From contig DVJH01000079.1 in assembly GCA_018710795.1 (NCBI GenBank), forward strand, positions 1 to 29,772: a stretch of DNA of 29,772 nt, in the 5' to 3' direction. The stretch is from Candidatus Galligastranaerophilus gallistercoris (GTDB lineage: Bacteria > Cyanobacteriota > Vampirovibrionia > Gastranaerophilales > Gastranaerophilaceae). Below the pieces are notes generated by a model, which was given only the letters and a program-made list of their open reading frames with translations, ran no database searches and was not told the DNA's origin. Numbering within the stretch: position 1 is the first letter of the stretch; the number at the start of each line of letters is the position of its first letter. The position numbers were made by a program, and so were the translations under genes. Shown here piece after piece: positions 21,448 through 29,507 of the stretch.

Positions 21448-22386
21448 ATGGAAAAGAAGACGTTGTCGGTAGAAGAAATCGTAAAATACGAAAATGAATT
21501 AAAAAAGGCACAGGATGACCCTTCAAAATTCTTCACCGAAATTTTAAGCCTATACGGCAAAACCGAATTAAGTAGCCTTCTTGGCTACTTTTTAGCTAAT
21601 GCACAAGATTTAAAACTCATTCAGCTTGTAATAAAAGAAATAAACAATTTAAGAGACGAAAGAAACATTGACGATTTAATCGATTTTTTAATGACAAAAA
21701 CGTTTAAAGACGAAAAAGACTCAAACGAAATCATCTATGCCAAAACGTTATGTATTAAAGCAATTTCAAATTTTAAAGATAAAAGATGCATCCCCGCACT
21801 TTTATATTGCCTTAACGATAAACACGCAAACTATAAAATGCGCCTTCAGGCAGCCGAGGCTCTCGGTAAAATCGGGGATAAAAATGCGGTTGAATCTTTA
21901 ATAAATGTCGTGTCGGACGAAAACGAGAAATCGGTTTACGTAAGAGAATCCGCAGCGGTAGCACTCGGCATGATAGGGGATATGAGAGCAATTGACCCGT
22001 TTTTAACCATACTTGAAGCAAAGAAAAACTTTCTTGATAAATTTACTTTCTTAAAAGAAAGAGTAATTGAAGCTCTCGGAAAAATTAATTTCACAAACAC
22101 CGACAGAGTTATCTCGGCATTTAAAAACGCACTCAAAGATGATTCGCCCCAGGTCAGAATTAATGCAATGGAATGCCTTATGAATTCGGGATACGAAAAT
22201 GCATACGACCTTATAAAAGAAAAATTAAACGATAAAGACGAAGAAGTCATAAAAAACGCCGTTGTTGCAATGTATAATCTTAAAGGCAAAGAAGCATTGA
22301 TTGAAATTTTAAAAGACGAAAATCTTCCCGATGCCGCAAAAAAAGAGGCAGATGAAATTTATGGAGAATACGAAGAAGAAGAATAA
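21448..22386 (+). CDS. HEAT-repeat (PBS lyase-like) scaffold protein
   Basis: From ATG 21448 the product is 312 residues, all helical. At least five HEAT/PBS-lyase-type repeats are visible: D-K-R-C-I-P-A-L-L-Y-C-L-N-D, then M-R-L-Q-A-A-E-A-L-G-K-I-G-D-K-N-A-V-E-S-L, and V-R-E-S-A-A-V-A-L-G-M-I-G-D-M-R-A-I-D-P. Next come V-I-E-A-L-G-K-I, V-R-I-N-A-M-E-C-L-M, and a final V-I-K-N-A-V-V-A-M-Y-N-L-K-G-K-E-A-L. The C-terminus is acidic (EEEE). These repeats form curved surfaces for protein binding; the related phycobilin lyases of cyanobacteria use the same fold, but no phycobiliprotein exists here. An upstream GTG at 21397 (17 more residues) is less likely. Its last codons overlap queC, so it is co-translated with it. 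Partner and function are unknown. Confidence 0.85.
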   Translation: MEKKTLSVEEIVKYENELKKAQDDPSKFFTEILSLYGKTELSSLLGYFLANAQDLKLIQLVIKEINNLRDERNIDDLIDFLMTKTFKDEKDSNEIIYAKTLCIKAISNFKDKRCIPALLYCLNDKHANYKMRLQAAEALGKIGDKNAVESLINVVSDENEKSVYVRESAAVALGMIGDMRAIDPFLTILEAKKNFLDKFTFLKERVIEALGKINFTNTDRVISAFKNALKDDSPQVRINAMECLMNSGYENAYDLIKEKLNDKDEEVIKNAVVAMYNLKGKEALIEILKDENLPDAAKKEADEIYGEYEEEE

Positions 22387-23053
22387 AAAAGGAATTATCC
22401 TCTTATCATCGGGGCTTGATTCTTATATATCGCTGTCAGAAGCAATAAAAACCGTTGATGTTGTTCTTGCCTTAACGTTTGATTACGGGCAAAAAGCGGC
22501 AAAAGACGAGATTGAAGCGGCAAAAAAAATTGCGGATAAATACAACATAGAACATAAAGTAATCACTCTTTCTTTTCTAAAAGAAATAACAAACAATTCG
22601 CTTACAAACGAAAATAAAAATCTTGAATTTGACGAACTCGGAATTAATTCAATGAAAGCCGTTTGGGTGCCCAACAGAAACGGATTATTTTTAAACATAG
22701 CGGCAATGTATTGTGATGCCGTTGATTGCGATTATATAATTTTTGGCGCAAACAAAGAAGAAGCGGGAACATTCAGCGATAATTCGCTTGAATTCAATAA
22801 CATTGCAAATAAATTTTTTAAATATTCAACCCTTAAGCACCCTGAAATTTTATCTCCGGTTGCAAACCTTGAAAAACGGGAAATCGTTAATCTCGGAATA
22901 AAAAACAATGTTGATTTTTCGCTTTTAAAAAGCTGCTATAATTCTTTTGAAAAATCGGGTAAAAAACATTGCGGCAAATGCGAATCATGCAAAAGGTTAT
23001 ATAACGCAATTTTAAAAAGCAATGATAAAAGCTTGATAAATTTGATATTTTAA
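22361..23053 (+). CDS. queC: 7-cyano-7-deazaguanine synthase QueC
   Basis: From ATG 22361 the product is 230 residues. QueC uses ATP and ammonia to turn 7-carboxy-7-deazaguanine into preQ0, on the path to queuosine in tRNA. The PP-loop ATPase motif is S-S-G-L-D-S (16-21), where the usual motif is S-G-G-x-D-S. F-D-Y-G-Q-K-A, V-P-N-R-N-G-L-F-L-N-I-A and the C-terminal zinc site (C192, C204, C207, C210) are all present. ATG 22352 is an alternative start. The gene overlaps the end of the HEAT-repeat gene by 26 bases and is followed 13 bases later by a DUF366 gene. No queD, queE, queF or folE lies in this window. Confidence 0.94.
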   Translation: MENTKKKNKKGIILLSSGLDSYISLSEAIKTVDVVLALTFDYGQKAAKDEIEAAKKIADKYNIEHKVITLSFLKEITNNSLTNENKNLEFDELGINSMKAVWVPNRNGLFLNIAAMYCDAVDCDYIIFGANKEEAGTFSDNSLEFNNIANKFFKYSTLKHPEILSPVANLEKREIVNLGIKNNVDFSLLKSCYNSFEKSGKKHCGKCESCKRLYNAILKSNDKSLINLIF

Positions 23054-23066
23054 ATACGATTAAAGT

Positions 23067-23618
23067 ATGGAAAAATTATTTATCAAAAAAGAAATAACAT
23101 ATACAGGAGCTGAGCTTGCCCCTCATTGGATTTACAGAAATTTTAACTTAAGAGGCGATTCTATTGTCTGTTTTAAGGGAAAAGTCGATGTTGATTTATC
23201 ACATATGGTTGATATTGAGGATGTTATCAACAACGAGCCCATAAAAAGCGATAAAATGGCAAATTTTATAATTGAAATTTTTAATTCAAACTTAAAAGAA
23301 ACAATCTTCAGACAAAGGCTTTTTATATCAATCATAAAAGAAGTTCTTTTTGATACGGGATATCAGGTAAAAAGAAAAGGCGACGACCTTTTTTATAACG
23401 GCAAAAAACTGAGTGTTTCCATTGCCACAAAATCGACGACTTCAACCCTTATCCACACGGGCATTAATCTGGTTTCAACGGGTGCGCCGATTGAAGTTTC
23501 ATCAATTGCCGACATGGAAAATATAAATGAGGATGATTTTATTGAAGAAGTCATGACAAGATTTTGTTTGGAAGAACAGGATATAGAATTTGCCAAAGTT
23601 AAAGTAAGAGGCGTATAA
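23067..23618 (+). CDS. DUF366 family protein
   Basis: This 183-residue protein matches the DUF366 family along its whole length: I-T-Y-T-G-x-E-L-A-P-H-W-I-Y-R-N-F-N-L-R-G-D-S-I-V, a D-V-D-L-S-H-M-V-D-I-E-D-V segment, R-Q-R-L-F-I-S-I-I-K-E-V-L, G-D-D-L-F and K-L-S-V-S-I-A-T-x-S-x-x-S-T-L-I-H-T-G-I-N. The conserved R-N-F, H-M-V-D-x-E-D and S-x-x-S-T-L-I-H blocks could hold an active site, but no activity is known to me. The gene is placed directly after queC (13-base gap) and before a SPOR-domain gene (21-base gap). The link to queC hints at a role in 7-deazaguanine or tRNA modification; this is inference. The Shine-Dalgarno is weak (AAAG). Confidence 0.88.
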   Translation: MEKLFIKKEITYTGAELAPHWIYRNFNLRGDSIVCFKGKVDVDLSHMVDIEDVINNEPIKSDKMANFIIEIFNSNLKETIFRQRLFISIIKEVLFDTGYQVKRKGDDLFYNGKKLSVSIATKSTTSTLIHTGINLVSTGAPIEVSSIADMENINEDDFIEEVMTRFCLEEQDIEFAKVKVRGV

Positions 23619-23639
23619 TCTAAAAAAGAGGGGTTATAT

Positions 23640-24503
23640 ATGGGCATGGAGCCGTTTGATTATTTAACGTATAAAAAAAATAAATTTAAAAGACCTAAAA
23701 ATACCATAGATAATAAGCACAAAATTATTATTGCTTCAATTTGCATACTGACATTTATTTTTTGCTTTTTTATGGTTTTCAATATCATTTCTTCAAAAAC
23801 ATCCAAAATTGATATTGAATACGGGCGCCTCGGTGTAAATACGCCGTCTCATGAAGCGGATAAGCCCGTATACACATACGAACGGGACCCCGAAGAATAC
23901 ACTCCCCGCCGGGAAAAATATACAATCGATAAAAGACTTTTTTTAATACAGCAGGAAGAAAAAGGTCCTTCAACAAGCGAAGTTGTGGCAAAACCGAAAG
24001 AACATTCCGAGGTCATTTCAAAAAAAGAATTTGAAATGATAAAATCAAACAGCGAAGAAATAAAATTAACGGCAAAAAAAGAAACGGACAACTTTAAAAC
24101 AATTGAATTAAACGATAAAATAAAAGAAAATCTTACCAAAAAAGCGGCAGGTCAAAATGATATCAAAGCTGCACCTACCCCGGGCGCCTCAAATGCGGCA
24201 GAACAAAAAATAGCAATTAAACCGAAACTTCCCGTAAATGAGGCCCCGAAAGTAAAACCCATAAGTGCGCTTGAAGCACAGGGGGTCGCATCAAAAGTTT
24301 TGATAGGAAAATATGCAACTCTTGCGGAAGCAAGAAAAGTTCAAAACACCCTTACGGATTTGCCTGACGGAGTTTTACCTTTCGTAAAAAAAATAAACAG
24401 CTATTATACAATTCAAATGGGTTCATACGAAAATTTCAATATAGCAAAAACCGTTGCCGCTCAGTATAAGCAAAAGGGATATGATGTTTGGATTTTGCAA
24501 TAG
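23640..24503 (+). CDS. SPOR-domain membrane protein
   Basis: This 287-residue bitopic protein has a basic cytoplasmic start, one membrane helix (about 28-50, IIIASICILTFIFCFFMVF), a Lys/Glu/Pro-rich linker of about 160 residues, and a C-terminal SPOR domain (about 213-287). The SPOR part shows the two repeated halves, V-L-I-G-K-Y-A-T-L-A-E-A-R-K-V-Q-N and Y-Y-T-I-Q-M-G-S-Y-E-N-F-N-I-A-K-T-V-A-A. SPOR domains bind denuded glycan strands of peptidoglycan, usually at the septum, so a role in division or cell-wall remodelling is likely, as in FtsN or DamX. ATG 23640 is preceded by GAGGGG six bases away; ATG 23646 is the alternative. It is the last gene of the HEAT-queC-DUF366 cluster. Confidence 0.88.
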   Translation: MGMEPFDYLTYKKNKFKRPKNTIDNKHKIIIASICILTFIFCFFMVFNIISSKTSKIDIEYGRLGVNTPSHEADKPVYTYERDPEEYTPRREKYTIDKRLFLIQQEEKGPSTSEVVAKPKEHSEVISKKEFEMIKSNSEEIKLTAKKETDNFKTIELNDKIKENLTKKAAGQNDIKAAPTPGASNAAEQKIAIKPKLPVNEAPKVKPISALEAQGVASKVLIGKYATLAEARKVQNTLTDLPDGVLPFVKKINSYYTIQMGSYENFNIAKTVAAQYKQKGYDVWILQ

Positions 24504-24518
24504 TTACTTAACATTTAT

Positions 24519-24547
24519 TTGACAAGGGTATTTGTTTGTTTTAACTT
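24519..24547 (+). promoter_or_regulatory. Putative promoter of rpmB
   Basis: TTGACA (24519-24524) matches the -35 consensus perfectly, and 17 bases on lies TAACTT (24542-24547), a weak -10. The leader before the rpmB Shine-Dalgarno (AAAGGA) would be about 30 bases. Confidence 0.4.
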
Positions 24548-24590
24548 AAAATATGGAACAAAAATTTAATCACTTGAAAGGATATATAAA

Positions 24591-24785
24591 ATGTCAGTAG
24601 TTTGCGATATATGCGGTAAAACATCAAAAAAAGCTTCAAAACTTTCTTTTTCACATAAACACAATGTATACAGACAAATGCCCAATCTTCAGTCCGTTAA
24701 AGTTGTTCTTCCCAACGGCACCGTTAAAAAAGCAAAAGTCTGCACATCTTGCATAAGAAAAGGAAACTTTACAAAAGCCGTTTAG
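24591..24785 (+). CDS. rpmB: 50S ribosomal protein bL28, zinc-binding form
   Basis: This 64-residue protein has the bL28 pattern: C5-D-I-C8-G-K near the start, S-H-K-H-N-V-Y-R-Q-M-P-N-L-Q in the middle, and a V-C-T-S-C pair near 52-55. The four cysteines make the zinc-binding (C+) variant. The H-K-H-N-V segment replaces the H-S-x-N-x-T-x-R-x-F-x-P-N-L of other bL28 proteins. AAAGGA lies 7 bases before the ATG. It has its own terminator and is transcribed alone. Confidence 0.95.
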   Translation: MSVVCDICGKTSKKASKLSFSHKHNVYRQMPNLQSVKVVLPNGTVKKAKVCTSCIRKGNFTKAV

Positions 24786-24807
24786 TTTTTATAAGCTTAT
24801 AAGTTTT

Positions 24808-24838
24808 AAAAAAGCCTGCAAAATTGCAGGCTTTTTTG
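24808..24838 (+). terminator. Intrinsic terminator of rpmB
   Basis: A 14-base perfect stem (AAAAAAGCCTGCAA / TTGCAGGCTTTTTT, 24808-24821 with 24824-24837) ends in a T-run, 23 bases after the rpmB stop. The A-rich left arm would also let it act on the other strand. Confidence 0.92.
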
Positions 24839-24957
24839 ATTAAAATTTTAATAAAATCTTTATGAAATAAGGCGTTATATTTGTTTTAGTTTTTTAGAGT
24901 TTGTGGTAAAATCGGTATATAGAATTAGTAACTTATTTTTTAAGGAACATATAAAAC

Positions 24958-27453
24958 ATGTTTGAAAGATTTACCGAAAAAGCAATTAAAGTTATTATGC
25001 TTGCGCAGGAAGAAGCAAGACGCCTCGGGCATAATTTTGTGGGCACCGAACAGGTTCTTTTGGGGTTAATAGGCGAAGGAACCGGTGTTGCCGCAAAAAC
25101 ATTAAAATCAATGGGCGTTACGATTAAAGACGCAAGAGAACAGGTTGAAAAAATCATAGGAAGAGGTTCCGGGTTTGTTGCCGTTGAAATCCCTTTTACT
25201 CCCCGTGCAAAAAAAGTTCTTGAATTATCATGGGATGAAGCAAGACAGTTAGGACACAATTATATCGGAACCGAACATCTTTTATTGGGCTTAATAAGAG
25301 AAGGCGAAGGCATAGGAACAAAAGTTCTTGAAAATTTGGGTGTTGACCTCAATAAATGCCGCTCAAACGTTATAAAGCTGTTGGGCGAAACAAGAACAAA
25401 TCAGGCGCAAACGGCAGCTGCGGGAAATATTCAATCCAAAGCAAAAACACCTTCTCTGGACGAATTCGGAACGGATTTAACCCTTGCCGCACAGGAACAA
25501 AGGCTTGATCCCGTTGTCGGCAGAGAAAAAGAAATTGAAAGAGTTATCCAGATTTTGGCAAGAAGGACCAAAAACAACCCTATTTTGATAGGCGAACCCG
25601 GTGTCGGTAAAACCGCAATAGCACAAGGTTTGGCTATGAAAATCGTAAACTCGGAAGTTCCCGATATACTGGAAAATAAAAAAATTGTCCAGCTTGATAT
25701 GGGGCTTTTGGTTGCGGGAACAAAATACAGAGGTGAATTTGAAGAGCGTCTGAAAAAAATTATGGATGAAATCAGGCAGGCGGGAAACATTATTCTTGTC
25801 ATTGATGAAATGCATACTTTAATCGGTGCGGGCGCCGCAGAAGGTGCAATAGATGCCGCAAACATTCTGAAACCCGCATTAAGCCGCGGTGAAATTCAGG
25901 TAATAGGCGCAACGACACTTGATGAATACAGAAAGCATATTGAAAAAGATTCCGCACTTGAAAGACGTTTCCAAATGGTGCTTGTCGAACAGCCCTCGGT
26001 TGATGAGACAATTGAAATTCTTATGGGGTTAAAATCAAAATATGAAGAGCACCATAAATTAAAAATATCGGATGAAGCAATCATTGCGGCAACCGAATTA
26101 TCAAATAAATATATAACGGAAAGGTTTCTTCCGGATAAAGCAATCGATATAATCGATGAAGCCGCTTCCCGCGTCAGATTGAACGTATCAAGCCTGCCGC
26201 CCGAAGGAAAAGAGCTTGAAAAAGAATTAAAAGCAACAATTAAACAAAAAGAAGACGCTATAAGGAGCCAGGAATTTGAAACAGCCTCAAATCTCAGAAA
26301 TGTTGAAGTACAAATTAAAGACAAAATCAGAGAATTGCAAGATTCATGGAGAAGTTCACAAGAAAACAACAAACCCGTTGTCGGAATTGAAGAAGTCGCT
26401 CAGGTTATTTCAACCATCACGGGAGTACCCGTTACAAAAATTACTGAAGGCGAATCAGAAAGGTTATTAAAACTTGAAGAAACTCTCCACAACAGAGTAA
26501 TCGGTCAAAACGAAGCCGTTGTTGCTCTGTCTAAAGCAATAAGACGTGCAAGAGTAGGGCTTAAGGCGCCTAACCGCCCGATTGGAAGTTTTATTTTCTC
26601 GGGTCCCACGGGCGTCGGTAAAACAGAGCTTGCAAAAGCGCTGGCAGAAGCGGTGTTTGGTTCCGAAGATAACATTGTAAGGGTTGATATGTCGGAATTT
26701 ATGGAAAAACATTCAACCGCAAAATTAATAGGCTCGCCCCCCGGATACGTAGGATATGATGACGGCGGGCATATGACGGAAATCATAAGGAAAAAACCTT
26801 ATTCGGTTGTATTGTTTGACGAAATTGAAAAAGCACACCCGGATGTATTTAACATAATGCTTCAAATACTTGATGACGGACGTTTAACCGATTCAAAAGG
26901 AAGACTTGTAAGCTTTAAAAATACCATTATCATCATGACATCAAACGTCGGCGCATCAATGATAACATCAACCCAAAAATTAGGGTTCTCGGTTTCAAAC
27001 GATGACAAAAAGGATAAATACGAAAAGTTAAAAGACACGGTTATGGAAGAATTGAAAAAAGCCTTCCGTCCCGAATTTTTAAACAGAATAGATGAAATTA
27101 TCGTATTCAGCCATCTGTCCAAAGAAGAAATCAGACAAATTGTTGATTTAATGCTCAAAGATTTGTTTAAACGTCTTGATGAAAGAGAATTGACAATTGA
27201 AGTCGGCGATGACGTTAAAGATTATCTTGCAAAAGAAGGATACTCCGAAGCCTACGGCGCAAGACCCTTAAGAAGGGTAATCCAGAAAAAAATCGAAGAT
27301 GTTCTTGCAGAAGAAATCTTAACGGGAAATTATAAACCTAAAGATGTCCTTGTTATGTCAATGGAAGGGGAAGATAAAATCAAAATATCAAAAAAAGAAC
27401 CTTCCGCCGAAGCTGAACAAAAAGAAGAACAAAAAGAACAGATTCAGGAATAA
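24958..27453 (+). CDS. clpC: ATP-dependent Clp protease ATPase subunit ClpC
   Basis: This 831-residue Hsp100 unfoldase feeds substrates to ClpP. It has two N-terminal Clp_N repeats (F-V-G-T-E-Q-V-L-L-G-L and Y-I-G-T-E-H-L-L-L-G-L). The first AAA module has Walker A G-E-P-G-V-G-K-T at 212-219 and Walker B V-I-D-E-M-H-T-L, and its pore loop is A-G-T-K-Y-R-G. A coiled-coil/UVR region lies near 420-470 (I-R-S-Q-E-F-E-T-A-S-N-L-R). The second AAA module has G-P-T-G-V-G-K-T at 549-556 and pore loop G-Y-V-G. The UVR motif and lack of the long ClpB middle domain distinguish it from ClpB. The acidic/Gln tail (QKEEQKEQ) is poorly conserved. AAGGA lies 11 bases before the ATG. It ends in a strong terminator. 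ClpC is standard in cyanobacteria and Firmicutes. Confidence 0.97.
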   Translation: MFERFTEKAIKVIMLAQEEARRLGHNFVGTEQVLLGLIGEGTGVAAKTLKSMGVTIKDAREQVEKIIGRGSGFVAVEIPFTPRAKKVLELSWDEARQLGHNYIGTEHLLLGLIREGEGIGTKVLENLGVDLNKCRSNVIKLLGETRTNQAQTAAAGNIQSKAKTPSLDEFGTDLTLAAQEQRLDPVVGREKEIERVIQILARRTKNNPILIGEPGVGKTAIAQGLAMKIVNSEVPDILENKKIVQLDMGLLVAGTKYRGEFEERLKKIMDEIRQAGNIILVIDEMHTLIGAGAAEGAIDAANILKPALSRGEIQVIGATTLDEYRKHIEKDSALERRFQMVLVEQPSVDETIEILMGLKSKYEEHHKLKISDEAIIAATELSNKYITERFLPDKAIDIIDEAASRVRLNVSSLPPEGKELEKELKATIKQKEDAIRSQEFETASNLRNVEVQIKDKIRELQDSWRSSQENNKPVVGIEEVAQVISTITGVPVTKITEGESERLLKLEETLHNRVIGQNEAVVALSKAIRRARVGLKAPNRPIGSFIFSGPTGVGKTELAKALAEAVFGSEDNIVRVDMSEFMEKHSTAKLIGSPPGYVGYDDGGHMTEIIRKKPYSVVLFDEIEKAHPDVFNIMLQILDDGRLTDSKGRLVSFKNTIIIMTSNVGASMITSTQKLGFSVSNDDKKDKYEKLKDTVMEELKKAFRPEFLNRIDEIIVFSHLSKEEIRQIVDLMLKDLFKRLDERELTIEVGDDVKDYLAKEGYSEAYGARPLRRVIQKKIEDVLAEEILTGNYKPKDVLVMSMEGEDKIKISKKEPSAEAEQKEEQKEQIQE

Positions 27454-27469
27454 ACATTTTTTAAATAAT

Positions 27470-27503
27470 AAAATCGGACATAATAAAGTGTCCGATTTTT
27501 TTA
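27470..27503 (+). terminator. Intrinsic terminator of clpC
   Basis: An 11-base perfect stem (AAAATCGGACA at 27470-27480, TGTCCGATTTT at 27489-27499) with an 8-base loop is followed by a T-run. Confidence 0.92.
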
Positions 27504-27541
27504 TTCCTCTTTTATGAAATTTTTAAAATAAAGGAGGAATT

Positions 27542-27940
27542 ATGACAGAAAAATTAAACTTGTATAAATGCGACATCTGCGGCAATATCGTTGAAGTCGT
27601 AATTGAAGGAGAAGGGGTTCTTGTCTGCTGCGGAGAAGATATGAAACTGTTGACCCCCATGGCAACCGACGGTGCAAAAGAAAAGCATGTTCCCGTCGTT
27701 GAAATTATGGGAACGACAAAAGTTATAAAAATAGGTACAATGCCTCACCCGATGACAAAAGAACATTATATTCAATTCATTGAAGCAATTTCAAACGACA
27801 AACGATACATTAAAAGAAAATACTTATTCCCCGATGAAGAACCGGAAATGATTATAAAATGTCTTGAAAACGATGATTTTGCGGCAAGGGAATATTGCAA
27901 TATTCACGGGCTCTACACAAACAAAGAAGGGAAAATATAA
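27542..27940 (+). CDS. dfx: Desulfoferrodoxin (superoxide reductase, two iron centres)
   Basis: This 132-residue protein reduces superoxide to hydrogen peroxide without producing oxygen, a defence of anaerobes. Centre I, the desulforedoxin iron site, is intact (C10, C13, C29, C30). Centre II ligands are all present (H49, H69, H75, C119, H122), as are the E47-K48 pair at the active site. The usual aromatic residue before I-E is Phe79 rather than Trp. A near-perfect Shine-Dalgarno (AAAGGAGG) lies four bases before the ATG. The ferritin gene starts at the very next base after the stop, giving a two-gene oxygen and iron stress operon. Confidence 0.97.
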   Translation: MTEKLNLYKCDICGNIVEVVIEGEGVLVCCGEDMKLLTPMATDGAKEKHVPVVEIMGTTKVIKIGTMPHPMTKEHYIQFIEAISNDKRYIKRKYLFPDEEPEMIIKCLENDDFAAREYCNIHGLYTNKEGKI

Positions 27941-28438
27941 ATGGAAAATACACTCAGAGAAGGGCTTTGTGAACAAATAAACAAAGAATTATATTCAGCC
28001 TATCTTTACTTTGCAATGAGCATATATTTTATCGAAATCAATATGGAAGGATTTGCAAAGGTAATTAAAAATCAGGCAAAAGAAGAGCTTTCCCATGCCA
28101 AAAAAATTTATAATTATATGTTATCAAGAGATGAAAAAATAACCCTGAAAGATATTCTCTCTCCCGACAACAACTGGATAAACCCTATTGATGCAATTCA
28201 AGGGGCACTAAACCATGAAAAATTCGTAACCGAGAGCATTGAAAAATTATTTGAGATTTCAAAAGAAACAAAAGATTATGCAACGGAAATTTTTCTGCAA
28301 TGGTTTATTGAAGAACAGGTCGAAGAAGAAGCAAAATTCCGAACGCTTTTAGAAAAAATGCAATCAATCGAAAAATGCGAATGCGAAATTATCCATATAG
28401 ACAGAAATCTAAAATTGGATGAAGAATATATTGAATAA
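27941..28438 (+). CDS. ftn: Ferritin (non-haem, ferroxidase type)
   Basis: This 165-residue ferritin has a four-helix bundle with ferroxidase ligands in the expected order: E16 in N-K-E-L-Y-S-A-Y-L-Y, E49/E50 and H53 in A-K-E-E-L-S-H-A-K-K, a Glu in H-E-K-F-V-T-E-S-I near 94, and the E-E-Q-V-E-E-E segment near 127. Y23 is also conserved. It oxidises ferrous iron and stores it, limiting Fenton chemistry from the peroxide made by the superoxide reductase encoded just upstream. The ATG directly abuts the dfx TAA, with GAAGGG inside the dfx coding end. It ends two bases from the stop of the convergent nth gene, with no separate terminator. Confidence 0.96.
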   Translation: MENTLREGLCEQINKELYSAYLYFAMSIYFIEINMEGFAKVIKNQAKEELSHAKKIYNYMLSRDEKITLKDILSPDNNWINPIDAIQGALNHEKFVTESIEKLFEISKETKDYATEIFLQWFIEEQVEEEAKFRTLLEKMQSIEKCECEIIHIDRNLKLDEEYIE

Positions 28439-28440
28439 AC

Positions 28441-29079
28441 CTATATGTTCTTTTTGCAGAATTTATTGAGCGAACAAATTTCACATTTGGGATTAATCGG
28501 TTTGCAAACATTCTGCCCGTGCGTAACAAGAAGGGTATTAAAATCTATCCAATATTTTTCAGGCAAAATTTCCCGAAGTTTAAATTCCGTTTCTTCGGGA
28601 TTTTTTGTTTTAACGTAGCCGAGCCTGTTACAGATTCTATGCACATGGACATCAACACAAATTGCGGGCTTATTAAACCCTTTTGTTAATACAAGGTTTG
28701 CCGTTTTTCGCCCGACGCCTCTAAACTTAACAAGTTCTTCAATTGTATCGGGGACTTTTGAATTATATTTTTCAACAAGAATTTTTGATAATTCAATAAT
28801 TTGTTCCGCTTTATTTTTATAAAAACCGACGGGATATATGGCTTCTTCCAATGTTTTTATATCAAGCTTTGAGATCTCTTTTGGCGTTTTGCCCAGAGCA
28901 AGCATTCTCATTGAAGCGGGATATGTTGTTTTATCGTTTGTGCGCAACGATAAAATGCAACATATTAAAACCAGATACGGATCTTTAACATTTTCCATAA
29001 AATTTACAAACTCCGTCCTGATTACGCTGTTTGTGGAATTATCTTTTTTCAGAGCTTTAACTATACTATCAATATCCAA
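28441..29079 (-). CDS. nth: Endonuclease III (DNA glycosylase / AP lyase)
   Basis: This 212-residue base-excision repair enzyme removes oxidised pyrimidines. It has the helix-hairpin-helix F-R-G-V-G-R-K-T-A-N with the catalytic Lys, the V-D-V-H-V-H-R-I-C-N-R-L-G segment with the catalytic Asp, and the C-terminal 4Fe-4S cluster C-x6-C-x2-C-x5-C (C-K-P-I-N-P-K-C-E-I-C-S-L-N-K-F-C). The start codon is TTG at 29077-29079 with AGGA seven bases upstream; no closer ATG fits. It is divergent from trxA and converges on ferritin. Confidence 0.96.
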   Translation of the reverse strand: MDIDSIVKALKKDNSTNSVIRTEFVNFMENVKDPYLVLICCILSLRTNDKTTYPASMRMLALGKTPKEISKLDIKTLEEAIYPVGFYKNKAEQIIELSKILVEKYNSKVPDTIEELVKFRGVGRKTANLVLTKGFNKPAICVDVHVHRICNRLGYVKTKNPEETEFKLREILPEKYWIDFNTLLVTHGQNVCKPINPKCEICSLNKFCKKNI

Positions 29080-29094
29080 CTTTTATTCCTTTTT

Positions 29095-29124
29095 TTGACA
29101 ACCCTTAACGGTCATGATTATAAT
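29095..29124 (+). promoter_or_regulatory. Promoter of trxA
   Basis: TTGACA (29095-29100, 6/6) is separated by 18 bases from TATAAT (29119-29124, 6/6), the best consensus promoter in the window. Its strength fits a highly expressed thioredoxin. The leader before AAGGAG would be about 10 bases. Confidence 0.85.
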
Positions 29125-29153
29125 ACATAAATACATTTATAAGGAGAAGCAAT

Positions 29154-29477
29154 ATGTCAAATGCAATAGATATCACGGACGCTTCATTTGAAAAAGAAGT
29201 TTTAAACTCGGATACTCTTACCGTTGTTGATTTCTGGGCGCCCTGGTGCGGTCCGTGCAGAAAAATGGGTCCTATTTTGGATGAAGTTGCGGAAGAATTA
29301 AAAGACAAAATAAAAGTCGTAAAAATAAATACTGATGAAAATTTAAAAACCGCAACCGAATACCAGATTTCAAGCTTGCCAAGCATTTTTATCTTTAAAG
29401 GCGGCGAAGCAAAAGAAACATTGGTGGGGTTAATGCCAAAATCAGCCATTATATCAAATATACAAAAATATTTATAA
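29154..29477 (+). CDS. trxA: Thioredoxin
   Basis: This 107-residue cytosolic thioredoxin has V-V-D-F-W-A-P-W-C-G-P-C-R with the redox pair in W-C-G-P-C, the buried Asp of V-D-F-W, and the cis-Pro of I-S-S-L-P-S-I-F-I-F. It reduces protein disulfides, for example in ribonucleotide reductase and peroxiredoxins. It has a consensus promoter, AAGGAG seven bases before the ATG, and a terminator immediately after the stop, so it is monocistronic and probably strongly expressed. Confidence 0.97.
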   Translation: MSNAIDITDASFEKEVLNSDTLTVVDFWAPWCGPCRKMGPILDEVAEELKDKIKVVKINTDENLKTATEYQISSLPSIFIFKGGEAKETLVGLMPKSAIISNIQKYL

Positions 29478-29480
29478 ATT

Positions 29481-29505
29481 AAAAACTCCGTATAACGGAG
29501 TTTTT
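29481..29505. terminator. Bidirectional terminator between trxA and the sigma factor gene
   Basis: A perfect 11-base stem (AAAAACTCCGT / ACGGAGTTTTT) closes on a 3-base loop. The A-run on one side and T-run on the other allow it to stop both converging transcripts. Confidence 0.92.
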
Positions 29506-29507
29506 AA

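Noticed and set aside
21448..22386. Phycobilisome lyase (CpcE/NblB type), suggested by the HEAT/PBS-lyase repeats
   Set aside because: There are no phycobiliprotein genes here, and these repeats occur in many unrelated scaffold proteins.
25431..25865. Long minus-strand ORFs inside clpC (also 25896-26372 and others)
   Set aside because: They are shadows of a strongly conserved plus-strand gene, with no ribosome sites and no recognisable domains.
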